From the NCBI GenBank assembly GCA_029547025.1, contig JAKPQA010000090.1, positions 1-64,000 on the forward strand: 64,000 bases of DNA, given 5' to 3'. The position numbers were made by a program, and so were the translations under genes. Position 1 is the stretch's first letter; each line of letters opens with the position of its first letter. Source of the stretch: Armatimonadota bacterium. Its GTDB lineage: Bacteria; Armatimonadota; Zipacnadia; UBA1398; JAKPQA01. Shown here one piece after another: positions 34,862 to 44,117 of the stretch. The notes under the pieces were generated by a model. It made no database searches. It saw only the letters and a program-made list of their open reading frames with translations, and was not told where the DNA came from.

Positions 34862-36417
34862 TTCATCTCCGCCTCGACGGCCACCGACTCGTCGTTGATG
34901 AGCTTGTCGGCCCAGCCGTTCTGGTGTCCCAAGAGCGAGGCGCCCTCCTCGCTGAGGAACTTGTAGTTGCTGTACCGGGCGTCGCGATAGTCGCGGACAC
35001 GGCCATTGCGCATGGCCTCGATGACCTGGGTGATCCCCTGCTCGAGGCTCCAGCGCGGTTGGAAGCCCAGGGCCTCCCGGATCCGCCGGAAACACACCCG
35101 GTAGTTGCGCCGATCGCCATCGGTGCCCGTGTCGACCAGTTCGGTCGACGGGACGAGAGTCTGGATCATCTCACCGACCTGCTGCAGCGTGTAGTTGTGG
35201 GTATCGGCACCCACATTGAAGACGCGATTCTCGACGACTTCGGGGGGAGCCTCCAGAGCCAGGAGTATGGCCGTGGCGGCGTCATCGACGTGGACGAAGG
35301 GCCGCCACTGGTCGCCCCCATAAAGGGTGATCTTCCCCTCGGTCACCGCCTTGGCCGTCAGCAGGTTGACCACCAGGTCGAAGCGCACGCGGCCCGACAG
35401 CCCGTACACCGTCGCGAAACGCAGGATCACCGGGGCGAAATCACCATTGGAGACCTGCATGAGGACCTGCTCCGACGCCAGCTTACTCCGTGCGTACAGC
35501 GACACGGGCTTCGCGGCCGAGTGCTCGTCCATGAGCTGATCCGACGCGCCATACACCGAGCACGTGCTGGCGAAGACGAACCGGCGAACCCCGCTCCCCT
35601 TGGCCACGTCGGCGATCATGCGTGTTGCCATGAGGTTCACTTCAATGGTCAGATCCGAGTCCAACGCGCAGGCCGGGTCGCCGACGATGGCGCCCAGGTG
35701 GATAACCGCGTCCATGTCCTGAACGGCCTCGACCACCTTATCCACCTGTCGGAAGTCTGCCCGCATGATCTCGAGGTTGGGGTGATCGGCGAACGACTCG
35801 ATGGGCTCCTGACCGTAGAGGAACAGGTCGAGCAGCCGAACGCGGTACCCTCGGTTCAGGAGCTTGGGGACGAGCGATGACCCAATGTAGCCCGCCCCGC
35901 CTATCACGAGAATCGAGTCGATGCCCTTGTCGGGCGGACGGTGCCCCAGACGGGACTCGATGCGGAACAGTGCACGCCACAGCGAGGACCAGACGCGCGA
36001 ACCCGTCAGGAACAGGATGCTGGTCAGGAGCGCGACCAGCAGGATGCCCCGCGGAATCGAGGTTCCTCCCCACACGAGGAACCCCAGGGCGATGGCGACC
36101 AGGTAGGCCAACACAACGGCCTGGGCAACGATCAGGGCCTTGTACCGGCTCCGATAGGTGCGGCCGCGGGTGTAAAAGCCGCTCAGGTAGAACACGACTA
36201 GGCAGACTGGAGTGAGAAGCCAGAACCAGTGTAGGTAGATGCCAAGATAGTCATAGAACCGGGCTGTCGCCGACCCGACGTCGTGGCTCTGCATCAACAG
36301 GTCCCAGAAGAACCGCAGGTCAAGCGAGACCACCAGCGCCGCGTTGACCATCACCGCGTCGGCCACGATGCGGATGCCGATCTCGAACGCCTTCCCGTGA
36401 CGCGCGGGCACCCTCAA
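34858..36417 (-). CDS. Membrane-anchored NAD-dependent sugar epimerase/dehydratase (extended SDR)
   Basis: This 519-residue protein has four hydrophobic segments in residues 1-150, resembling the N-terminal region of polysaccharide enzymes such as WbpM/CapD or initiating transferases. A cytosolic extended SDR domain follows: the nucleotide motif LVIGGAGYIGSSL near residue 170, the catalytic Ser in FASTCSVYGAS and the YARSK Tyr-Lys pair. It should alter a nucleotide sugar, by epimerisation or dehydration, at the membrane. The TTG start at 36417 has GGGGAGG 7 bases upstream, with the stop of the DegT gene lying in between. The conserved basic segment RRIREALGFQP lies near the C-terminus. The SDR type cannot be fixed from sequence alone. 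Confidence 0.85.
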   Translation of the reverse strand: MRVPARHGKAFEIGIRIVADAVMVNAALVVSLDLRFFWDLLMQSHDVGSATARFYDYLGIYLHWFWLLTPVCLVVFYLSGFYTRGRTYRSRYKALIVAQAVVLAYLVAIALGFLVWGGTSIPRGILLVALLTSILFLTGSRVWSSLWRALFRIESRLGHRPPDKGIDSILVIGGAGYIGSSLVPKLLNRGYRVRLLDLFLYGQEPIESFADHPNLEIMRADFRQVDKVVEAVQDMDAVIHLGAIVGDPACALDSDLTIEVNLMATRMIADVAKGSGVRRFVFASTCSVYGASDQLMDEHSAAKPVSLYARSKLASEQVLMQVSNGDFAPVILRFATVYGLSGRVRFDLVVNLLTAKAVTEGKITLYGGDQWRPFVHVDDAATAILLALEAPPEVVENRVFNVGADTHNYTLQQVGEMIQTLVPSTELVDTGTDGDRRNYRVCFRRIREALGFQPRWSLEQGITQVIEAMRNGRVRDYRDARYSNYKFLSEEGASLLGHQNGWADKLINDESVAVEAEMN

Positions 36418-36418
36418 G

Positions 36419-37690
36419 TCAGCGCCTCCCCGTGTCGGCTGTTGCCGCCGCGAGTACCCTGCGGACCGCCCGACAGGCGTCGGCCATGTCGTCGGCCGTC
36501 AACGTTGGGTGGACGAGGAACGCAAGGCTGGTCTCCCCGAGCATGCGGGCGTTCGGCAGCCGGGCTGCCGGCCCCAACGGCTGACCCGTGACCGGATGCG
36601 TTGCCGCGGCGAAGGCGCGTTCCAGGTAGATCTCGCTGCAACTGCCGCTGAAACACGGCACGCCCTCCGCGACGATGGCGTCCCGAATCCGGTCGCGGTC
36701 CCACCCTGAGCGCAGGCGCTCGGGGCACACGAAGGCATACTGCCGGTAGTAGGCGTGCTCGACATCCGCCGGTGGCACGGGGACACGAACCGACGGGAAC
36801 GCCGACAGCGCGTCCTGAAGCAACTTGGCGTTGGCCCGGCGCGCGGCTACCCATCGCGGCAGCTTCGGAAGCTGCACCCGGCCGACCGCCGCCTGCACCT
36901 CCGGCATCCGCCAGTTCGATCCGAAGCGTTCATGGAGCCACCGGAATCCGGGCGGGTGGTCCTTCTCATAGACCGTCGCGTAGTCCTTGCCGTGGTCCTT
37001 GATGCTCCAGGCGCGCTCCCAGACCCCCTGGTCGTCGGTCACCAGCATGCCGCCCTCGCCCGCCGTGGTGATGATCTTGTCCTGACAGAACGAGAACGCT
37101 GCCGCATGGCCCATGGAGCCCACCTGACGACCTCGGTAGACTGCGCCGTGGGCCTGGGCGCAGTCCTCGATCACCCACAAACCGTGCTCCTTGGCAAGTG
37201 CCAGAATGGGGTCCATATCGCACGGCCATCCGGCCAGATGGACGGCCACGATGGCTTTGCTGCGCGGGGTCAGCACGGCGCGAATGGTCTCGGCAGTGAT
37301 ATTCCCCGAGTCGGGGTCAACGTCGGCCATGACGGGAATGGCGCCGCGCATTACGGCACAGCTCGCCGACGCGATGAACGTTCGAGGCGTCGTGATGACC
37401 TCGTCGCCGGGACCGACGCCCAAGGCGAACAGCGCGGCCTCGAGCGCCAAGGTGCCGTTGGCCATGGCCACGGCGTGCCGGCGGCCTAGCGATGCCGCGT
37501 ACTCAACCTCGAAATCACGGCCCTCGCGTCCGGTCCAGTAGTTGACCTTCCCGGAGCGCAGGACTGCCGTTGCCGCAGCGACCTCGTCATCCTCAAACAC
37601 GGGCCACGGCGCCAGCGGGTGGTGGCGTACCGGCGAACCACCCTCGATGGCCAGAGGCCCTTGGCCCTCTTCACACTGGCTAGCAACCAA
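36419..37690 (-). CDS. DegT/DnrJ/EryC1/StrS family aminotransferase
   Basis: This 423-residue PLP protein has the DegT fold: AMANGTLALEAALFALG, TPRTFIASASCAV, VMADVDPDSGNIT, VIEDCAQAHGA and a lysine in FCQDKIITTAGEGGM as the Schiff-base residue. It starts at TTG 37690 (MVASQCEEGQG), with GGGAG about 11 bases upstream; no ATG or GTG gives a sensible N-terminus, and the longer frame upstream runs into the sugar-transferase gene. It likely makes an amino sugar nucleotide in series with the SDR gene 2 bases downstream. Confidence 0.85.
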   Translation of the reverse strand: MVASQCEEGQGPLAIEGGSPVRHHPLAPWPVFEDDEVAAATAVLRSGKVNYWTGREGRDFEVEYAASLGRRHAVAMANGTLALEAALFALGVGPGDEVITTPRTFIASASCAVMRGAIPVMADVDPDSGNITAETIRAVLTPRSKAIVAVHLAGWPCDMDPILALAKEHGLWVIEDCAQAHGAVYRGRQVGSMGHAAAFSFCQDKIITTAGEGGMLVTDDQGVWERAWSIKDHGKDYATVYEKDHPPGFRWLHERFGSNWRMPEVQAAVGRVQLPKLPRWVAARRANAKLLQDALSAFPSVRVPVPPADVEHAYYRQYAFVCPERLRSGWDRDRIRDAIVAEGVPCFSGSCSEIYLERAFAAATHPVTGQPLGPAARLPNARMLGETSLAFLVHPTLTADDMADACRAVRRVLAAATADTGRR

Positions 37691-37746
37691 GGCGAACCAC
37701 TTCTCCCGACAGCCCGGGAGCAACCCCTCCGGACAGCAGTATGGCC

Positions 37747-38502
37747 TCAGGCACCCGAAGCCAGAGGCCCGTCCGTTCCCTGGAACTCCTCGACAGTGGC
37801 CTGCCCGGGTTGGTTGATCCCTTCTCGCCGGAGCACCCTGGCAATCGTCATCAGCAAGATCCTCAAGTCCAACCCAAGAGACCAGTTGTCCACATACCAG
37901 ACGTCCAGAGCAAACCGATCTTCCCAGGATATGGCGTTGCGGCCGTTCACCTGGGCCCAACCCGTCATCCCCGGCATGACCTCATGCCGACGTCGCTGCT
38001 CCGGCGTGTAGCGCTCCAGGTAGTGCATGAACAGCGGCCGAGGCCCCACCAGCGACATGTCGCCCCTCAGGACATTCCACAGCTGCGGGAGCTCGTCCAG
38101 ACTCGTCTGGCGCAGGAAGCGACCCACGGGCGTCAACCGCTCCGCATCGGGCAGTGGGCGCCCCTCGCCGTTCTCTGCCTCCCGCATCGTGCGGAACTTC
38201 AGAACGCAGATAGGTTTCTCCCGGAACCCCGGTCGCACCTGTCGAAACAACACGGGAGCACCCATACTCCTGCGGATCACTACGGCCACGGCCAGCAAAA
38301 CGGGCCCCAGCAGCAGAAGTGCCACTAGGGCCACGCCACGATCGGCTACCCACTTGATGAGCCAGCAGACCCGGCGCAATGGCGCCTCCCCCGTGCTCTG
38401 GGAATACCCAGCGGGCCCGGGCCCGCTGGTGCCTCCGCCGGAACAGACGCCGAGGCGGCCACCCACACTCCCTTTCCGGCGACGCCATCGGCGCTCAGGC
38501 AT
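37747..38502 (-). CDS. Exopolysaccharide initiating sugar transferase (WcaJ/UndPP-sugar-1-P transferase)
   Basis: This 251-residue protein has one membrane-entering hydrophobic helix at about residues 55-80 and the catalytic domain of polyisoprenylphosphate hexose-1-phosphate transferases: VLFRQVRPGF, KFRTMREAE, SLDELPQLWNVLRGDMSLVG, then PGMTGWAQVNGRN and DVWYVDNWS. It attaches the first sugar phosphate to undecaprenyl phosphate and starts the repeat unit. It lacks the extra N-terminal membrane helices of long WcaJ homologues, so it is a short, monotopic form. Confidence 0.93.
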   Translation of the reverse strand: MPERRWRRRKGSVGGRLGVCSGGGTSGPGPAGYSQSTGEAPLRRVCWLIKWVADRGVALVALLLLGPVLLAVAVVIRRSMGAPVLFRQVRPGFREKPICVLKFRTMREAENGEGRPLPDAERLTPVGRFLRQTSLDELPQLWNVLRGDMSLVGPRPLFMHYLERYTPEQRRRHEVMPGMTGWAQVNGRNAISWEDRFALDVWYVDNWSLGLDLRILLMTIARVLRREGINQPGQATVEEFQGTDGPLASGA

Positions 38503-38553
38503 TTGGCGTTACAGGCTACTCTGTGCGGTTACCGTAGTTTACCACCGCGCCCA

Positions 38554-39828
38554 CTATGGCGACAGTTCGGCGCCGCTGCCCGCACCAGAGTCGTCCTGGG
38601 GCGAGTGAGGTGCGATCAGTCCCTCGACGACCCGAGCGAACTCAGCGGCCTGGTCCGCCCGGTTGAAGTGCTCCACGACATGGGCTCGGCCGGCGCGGCC
38701 CATGGCCCGCGCCCGCTCGGGATCAGTCGCCAGCATCCGGATGGCCTTCGCCAGGGCATCGGCAGACCCCGGCCTCGCGTAGACTCCGGCACCCGCCTCT
38801 TCGATCACCTGGCGAATGACCCCATCGATAGCCAGGACTGTCGGCCGCCCCGCCGCCATGTAGTCGAAGACCTTGTTGGGGTACGTTGTGCGAAACATGG
38901 GGATGTCTTGCAGTATGGCCACACACACATCGGCAGCGGCAAGGCACTCGGCGACCTCGGTCTTCGACAGCGTTCCCGTGAAGGTCACATGGGCTATCCT
39001 CAGCTCTCGAGCCAGGGACTCCAAGTTGGCGCGCTCCTTCCCGTCCCCGACCAACAGAAGATGCAGATGAGGGATGTCCTCGAGCTGGGCGACGGCTCTC
39101 AGGAGGGTGGCGATATCGTTGGCCATGCCCAGGGCGCCCGCGTATACCACCACAAACCGGCCTTCCAGCCCCCACCGGGCGCGCGCCTCAGCTCCGTCGG
39201 CATCCGGGTCGAACATGGCCGGGTCCACGCCGTTGGGGATCAACCGGATCTTCGCCGCGGGCACGCCGCGCTCGGTCAGGTAGTCTCGATAGGCGGGCGA
39301 GTTCACGAGGATCAGGTGGGCCCGGCGGTACAGGAAACGCTCGAAGCAGCGTGCGAGCCCAACGAGCACCGGATTCGTGAGAACACCCATGGCGATGGCG
39401 AACTCGGGCCACAGATCCCGAATCTCCAAGAGGAACGGGCACCGGCGGCGCCGCGAGACATACCAGGCCGACAGGGCCTGAGGCAACGGAGGCGACGTGC
39501 CCACGACCAGATCCACAGAACCGACACCCAAGGCCGTGCGAATGGCACTGAGGGTGAATGATATAAACGAAAACAGTCGCCACACGAAGCTGCGATGTAG
39601 TGACGGATGCGCGTACGCGTAGCGGATGCGCACACCCTCGACCACCTGTTCGGTGGAACCCGGTGGATCTTCCGTCGCGGTTTGGCGGCCGCTGAGATAG
39701 CTGAGCGGGCTCGTCACGACGACGAACTCGTGCCCCCGCTGGCTGCAGTGCCGGCCTAGCTCGAAGTGCCGGGTCCCACCTCCCTCGGCGGGCGTGGCGA
39801 AGTTCTGATGAATCAACAGGATCCTCAT
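38554..39828 (-). CDS. GT4 glycosyltransferase
   Basis: This 424-residue GT-B enzyme begins MRILLIHQNFATPAEGGGTR, with the WcaI/WbuB-like segment GTSPPLPQALSAWYVSR and EIRDLWPEFAIAMG, then VVYAGALGMANDIATLL and the donor-site motif with IPNGVDPAMF. It should add a sugar (often a 6-deoxy-amino sugar or fucosamine in relatives) to the growing lipid-linked repeat on the cytoplasmic face. Its ATG overlaps the heparinase-like gene stop as ATGA. The initiating transferase gene follows 51 bases later. Confidence 0.9.
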   Translation of the reverse strand: MRILLIHQNFATPAEGGGTRHFELGRHCSQRGHEFVVVTSPLSYLSGRQTATEDPPGSTEQVVEGVRIRYAYAHPSLHRSFVWRLFSFISFTLSAIRTALGVGSVDLVVGTSPPLPQALSAWYVSRRRRCPFLLEIRDLWPEFAIAMGVLTNPVLVGLARCFERFLYRRAHLILVNSPAYRDYLTERGVPAAKIRLIPNGVDPAMFDPDADGAEARARWGLEGRFVVVYAGALGMANDIATLLRAVAQLEDIPHLHLLLVGDGKERANLESLARELRIAHVTFTGTLSKTEVAECLAAADVCVAILQDIPMFRTTYPNKVFDYMAAGRPTVLAIDGVIRQVIEEAGAGVYARPGSADALAKAIRMLATDPERARAMGRAGRAHVVEHFNRADQAAEFARVVEGLIAPHSPQDDSGAGSGAELSP

Positions 39829-42023
39829 GATGCTTCCAACGAGTCCTCCACAGTGCCCACCCACTCGACCCTCGCGACCAACGGCCCGTCCTCCGCGCCT
39901 GCGCTGACCCGCGCGACCCCTCCCGGTCCCTCGATGGCGAGCGAGCGGCTGGAGGTGGGCGCCACAGGCCACAAGCCCGGGCTGAGGAGAGACCAGAGGA
40001 TGATGGAGTGCGCCTCGACCGTCAAGTCGAACGAAAGCGCCGGCTCCCGGTCGAGGTAGTAGCGGGACCGCCATCCTCGCGGTGACTCCGGGTCGGCCCG
40101 AACCAGACTGCACCGGAACTCCGCCTTCGCAGCGCCATCGACCGGAAGCACTCCCATTTGGACGGCGTAGGGGCCTGACGGGGTCGTCAGGCACAGCTTG
40201 GCTTCGCGGGGTTCGCACTCGTGAGGCAAGTCGGGGCACAGCCAGTGCAACCGGTATGAGTGAGGGCCGGCCGACCTCATGCGGTCGAGGACCAGCCAGC
40301 CCTCGCCGGGCAGCAAGATCACGGCGCGGCGATAGGAGACAGCCGGATGCAGACGACTGTAGCCGTCGTGCGACCCCTCGAGACACGCCAGAAGGCCGCA
40401 AGGCGAACGGCGGACACCGCTGCACGAGCCCCGCACCCAGGGCAGCCAGAGGAACCGTTCGGCGCGCTCCATCTGGTCGCAGCCATCGACCGTGACGGCA
40501 TTGTGGTACGATGTCCCTCCCAGTCCCCCATCCCACGGTGGTGGCTGGTTGTAGCTGTAGGTGCCCGCGTCACATGCGACGTTGGTCCCGCGCCACCAGA
40601 TATCGACATGCAGCACGTCGGCCTGGGCGGGGCGGTGGCGGAATCGCCCGCAGCGGGTGAAGGCCATTCCCTCATTGCTTCGGATGGCGAAGTAGCCACT
40701 CACGAGCGCGCTCGTGTCTCCGACGGCCCGCGCCGTGGGGCCGTCGCATCCCGCGCCTGGCTCGGTGGCGCCGCCGAGCCACCAGCACTCCTCGTCCCAT
40801 GGCCCGTCCTCGTACAGACGGCCGCCCGTGGCCACATGCCATGCTCCCGCCAGCGCCGGCCGGAAGTCCTCGTACCCGCAGTTGCTCAGCGGCAGCACCA
40901 GTGCGCCGTCATTCTGGCCAAAGCACGGCACGCGGCCACTGGTCTCGTCCTGTATCGCTCGCAGGAGAGAGGCCAGACGGCCCAGGCGCTCCCGCGCGAC
41001 ATCGGATAGCGGATGGCCGGCACGGTCGCCCAGGGCCACCGTCCACGAGAGCACCTGCAGCGCCACCCGGTGGTAGTTGGCCGAATGCTGGCTGAACGCC
41101 CCGTCCTCATCGATCAGCTCCCGTGACAGGCGCTCGATCACCCGGTGGCCTCGGGTGAGCCATCGCCGCGCCGCGCGGAACTCAGGGAACACGGCACCGA
41201 GGGTGAAGAGGCCCGCGCCCTCACTGAGTCCGTGGTTGTTCCTCTGGCTCAGCGCATAGCCGATGTTGGCCTCGATGCGCTGACCGGACGCGCCGAGTGC
41301 CTGCAGCATCCGTGCCACCCGGTCAGCCGTGGTCGCTGGGCTGTCCATGAAAGCGTGCAGGGCGAAGGCCCACGCCATCACGCGCAGGCTGACTTCCTGG
41401 CCGCAGGCATAGTGCGGTCCGAGTCCGGGCGGGTTCCGGTCGCACCAGTCCTCGAGTGCCACCCAGAATGCCTCGGCATACCGGTCATCGTGCGTGCGCG
41501 CGTAGGCCCGGGCCAGAGCGTACGCCCAGCCGAAACGGTTCGCCTCCCATACGGCCTTGATATCGGAGGCACCCAGCAGGGGCACTTGGGACCAGTGGGC
41601 CTCGGCGGAGACGCGCGCACCCGTGTAGGGGTCCCTGTGCCAGTCAGGGGGGAAACCCAGTGCGTGCACCGAGTGCTCGAAGAACCGGATGCGGCCGGCC
41701 AGCACGGACTCCGCCAGCTGGATCGACTGAGGTGTCTCCTCTCCCGCGTCCCAGGCCTCGAAACGACCCTTCGCCCCGGTGAGTCGCGCGGAGTCGAACA
41801 GGAAGCGGGACCCCTGGCGTCGACGGTCCAGCAGTGACTCGGGTTCGGCCAGCGACGGGTCTGACAGCACCCGATCGAGCGAGAACGCCTCCCACGGGCG
41901 AGCCGGCGACCGGAGGCGGAGCCAGCCGGATCGACGCGCCAGTTCATACACGCCCCGGTAGGCACACCACCCGATCCCCATATGCCGGGCGATCCCGATG
42001 CCACGCGCGAGCTTACCTGCCAT
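39825..42023 (-). CDS. Heparinase II/III-like polysaccharide lyase or glycan-binding protein
   Basis: This 732-residue protein has the helical toroid first (residues about 80-380, including WALEDWCDRNPPGLGPHYACGQE type repeats and QRNNHGLSEGAGL, with the NxH catalytic-type segment), then a beta-sandwich (VDIWWRGTNVACDAGTYSYN, then YHNAVTVDG). It has no clear signal peptide, which is odd for a lyase; many such genes lie in glycan clusters with unclear role. It may edit or degrade the polysaccharide product. The ATG at 42023 has a poor ribosome site and lies 20 bases after the acyltransferase stop. Confidence 0.85.
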   Translation of the reverse strand: MAGKLARGIGIARHMGIGWCAYRGVYELARRSGWLRLRSPARPWEAFSLDRVLSDPSLAEPESLLDRRRQGSRFLFDSARLTGAKGRFEAWDAGEETPQSIQLAESVLAGRIRFFEHSVHALGFPPDWHRDPYTGARVSAEAHWSQVPLLGASDIKAVWEANRFGWAYALARAYARTHDDRYAEAFWVALEDWCDRNPPGLGPHYACGQEVSLRVMAWAFALHAFMDSPATTADRVARMLQALGASGQRIEANIGYALSQRNNHGLSEGAGLFTLGAVFPEFRAARRWLTRGHRVIERLSRELIDEDGAFSQHSANYHRVALQVLSWTVALGDRAGHPLSDVARERLGRLASLLRAIQDETSGRVPCFGQNDGALVLPLSNCGYEDFRPALAGAWHVATGGRLYEDGPWDEECWWLGGATEPGAGCDGPTARAVGDTSALVSGYFAIRSNEGMAFTRCGRFRHRPAQADVLHVDIWWRGTNVACDAGTYSYNQPPPWDGGLGGTSYHNAVTVDGCDQMERAERFLWLPWVRGSCSGVRRSPCGLLACLEGSHDGYSRLHPAVSYRRAVILLPGEGWLVLDRMRSAGPHSYRLHWLCPDLPHECEPREAKLCLTTPSGPYAVQMGVLPVDGAAKAEFRCSLVRADPESPRGWRSRYYLDREPALSFDLTVEAHSIILWSLLSPGLWPVAPTSSRSLAIEGPGGVARVSAGAEDGPLVARVEWVGTVEDSLEAS

Positions 42024-42043
42024 GAGCCACGGGTCAGCCGAGC

Positions 42044-43237
42044 CTACCCTTCGCCTCCTCCCGGGGAAGCCTCGACCGAAGGCCGTCTCAGCCAGCCGCG
42101 AATCGTTGTGCGCCACACCGACGGCCAGTCGCGCTGCATGAACGGCTTCTCGAACGCCGCGAAGAGACCCGCTGACACGAGGATGACCGGCGGGAACAGC
42201 AGGGCCGTCTGGAATAGAGCATCCGCCCAACGGCCCGGACCGGCCCACAAATGCACGGTCCTTGGGCCGAGTGTCATCAGGATCGCATAGTGGTAGAGGT
42301 AGATCGTGTAGCACATGCCGCCGATGGTCACCAGCCAAGGATTGGAGAAAACCCGGCTTCCGAGTACCCCGCGGAATGCACCCACATAGGCGATGAAGAT
42401 CAGGATCGGTGTCACCAGACCGTCAAGATATGTGCCCGCGATCCAAGGGAACAGAGCCGCCCACGCGAGGCCGGAGAACACATCCCAGAGGAACGTCTGC
42501 TTCGGCTGCTTGTGCCAGTCCACCAGGTAAAGATCGGCGAGCAGGAACCCAACGAGGAAGAATGGCAGCTCGGTGATCAGGTTCCATCCATGCTCGCTCT
42601 CCGGCCGCACCAATGCGGCGCGCAGAGCACCGAACGCCAGAGCCAGTGCAACAATGGCGGCCCGGCGCCGTGACGTGTTCCGGATGGTGAACAGGCGAGA
42701 GATCAGGGGAGCCATGATGTAGAACTGGACCTCGATCTCGAGAGACCATGCCACCGGATTCACCATGGTGCTCGATGTGTCGTAGGCGATGTTGTGGACG
42801 TAGAAGATGCTGGCCAACAGGTGTGGTAGAAGCTGCTGTGCCGACTCCCCAATCAGCACCGTTCGCAGGATGAAGAAGGAGAACAGGTTGATGAAGTAGG
42901 GCGGCTCCAGCCGAGTGACGCGCCGCAGGAAGTATCGTGCGAGCGAGACGGGTCGCTGGCCTGCGATGTGCTGTTCCGCGAAGGGCAGCGCCAGAATGAA
43001 CCCACTGATGCCGAAGAAGAGCTGGACTCCGCAGAATCCCTGCTTGTAGAGGATCCAGAGGGGGTCCTCAGGCCATTGCGCCACCCGGGTGGGCACGAAC
43101 TCTTCAAGCACCCGCGCCGTGTGGAACAGGATGACCACGGCGATGGCGACAAACCGCAGGCCATCGATCTGGGGCACGAAGCGGCCCGTCGAGGTGACGC
43201 GCGATAGTCTAGCGAAGACGCGGTCGAGTATAGCCAT
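42044..43237 (-). CDS. Acyltransferase 3 family membrane protein
   Basis: This 397-residue protein has about ten membrane segments and the family features: IDGLRFVAIAVVILFHTARV (catalytic His), FFGISGFILALPF, and a RRVTRLEPPYFINL segment (family R/K-P loop). It would O-acetylate or otherwise acylate a polysaccharide repeat at the membrane. The ATG at 43237 gives the standard N-terminus. It sits between the methyltransferase and heparinase-like genes within the operon. Confidence 0.9.
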   Translation of the reverse strand: MAILDRVFARLSRVTSTGRFVPQIDGLRFVAIAVVILFHTARVLEEFVPTRVAQWPEDPLWILYKQGFCGVQLFFGISGFILALPFAEQHIAGQRPVSLARYFLRRVTRLEPPYFINLFSFFILRTVLIGESAQQLLPHLLASIFYVHNIAYDTSSTMVNPVAWSLEIEVQFYIMAPLISRLFTIRNTSRRRAAIVALALAFGALRAALVRPESEHGWNLITELPFFLVGFLLADLYLVDWHKQPKQTFLWDVFSGLAWAALFPWIAGTYLDGLVTPILIFIAYVGAFRGVLGSRVFSNPWLVTIGGMCYTIYLYHYAILMTLGPRTVHLWAGPGRWADALFQTALLFPPVILVSAGLFAAFEKPFMQRDWPSVWRTTIRGWLRRPSVEASPGGGEG

Positions 43238-43283
43238 AGACGGAACGCCGGCTGCCGTCCACCTCTCCCTCTGGGCCGCGGGC

Positions 43284-44117
43284 CTATTCGGCCTGGTTAG
43301 GCACGGGCCTTTGCAGTTCGGCCAGAATCTGGTGGGAGATGGGGAACAACCAGTTCTTGCAGAGTTGCGCGTCCAGTGCCCGGACTGGCCGCCAGTCGCC
43401 GGACACCCAGAAGAACGGCGGCAGGGCCACTCCACCGACATGTTCATGGATCCGGAATCCGATAGCCTCCAGCTCCCGGCGAAACTCGGTGGGGGACCAG
43501 ACACGGCGCCGGCGTGGCGGGTAGAGTCTCGGGAGCCATGCCTGGTTGTTTCCGTCGAGGACCGCCAGCCGTGCACCGGGGGCCAAGCCCGGGGTCAGGG
43601 CCGACATCAGACTCGACGTCGGCTGCATCATGTTCAGCGCGAACATGGAGTAGACTCCGGTCAGCGGCGCTAGATCGACGTAGGGGAACGTGAGCGCATC
43701 GGCGGCGTGCAGACGGATATCGAGGGAGCGGCCCACCAGCTCCTCGTAGTACCTCTTGCGCTTCTCGAGGATGCGAAGGGCCAGGGGATCCCGGTCCAGC
43801 GCGGTCACCCGAGCCCCGGCCAAGGCCAGCAGGAGGCTCTGGGTCCCGCAGCCGCAGCCCAAGTCCAGAATGTGCGGCTGTGGCGCTCCGTCCAGAAGGA
43901 ACCGGCCGGCACGCACGAACGTGGCGCAGAAGTGCTGACGAAAGTACGGACGGCGGTAAGCCCGCAGAAGGCCAGCCTCGGCATAGTAGCGGGCCATGTG
44001 CTCACGCTCGCCCGAATCGAGGTGGCCGGACTCGATCTCATCGGAGATCCCCAGGTAGAAGTGCCACGTGGCTTGGGGGTCCCACTGCCCGAAGGCCGGG
44101 AGTCTACCACGGGTCAT
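43284..44117 (-). CDS. SAM-dependent methyltransferase
   Basis: This 277-residue class I enzyme has motif I ILDLGCGCGTQSLLLALAG near residue 85, then VTALDRDPLALRI (acidic end of strand 2) and LAVLDGNNQAW. It has no membrane segment. It could methylate a sugar of the repeat unit or its lipid carrier; the target is unknown. The ATG at 44117 overlaps the upstream beta-propeller stop as ATGA. Confidence 0.85.
   Translation of the reverse strand: MTRGRLPAFGQWDPQATWHFYLGISDEIESGHLDSGEREHMARYYAEAGLLRAYRRPYFRQHFCATFVRAGRFLLDGAPQPHILDLGCGCGTQSLLLALAGARVTALDRDPLALRILEKRKRYYEELVGRSLDIRLHAADALTFPYVDLAPLTGVYSMFALNMMQPTSSLMSALTPGLAPGARLAVLDGNNQAWLPRLYPPRRRRVWSPTEFRRELEAIGFRIHEHVGGVALPPFFWVSGDWRPVRALDAQLCKNWLFPISHQILAELQRPVPNQAE

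Noticed and set aside
36419-37960. Extended DegT aminotransferase start at 37960
   Set aside because: The extra 90 residues have no family similarity and overlap the sugar-transferase gene; TTG 37690 fits the family start.
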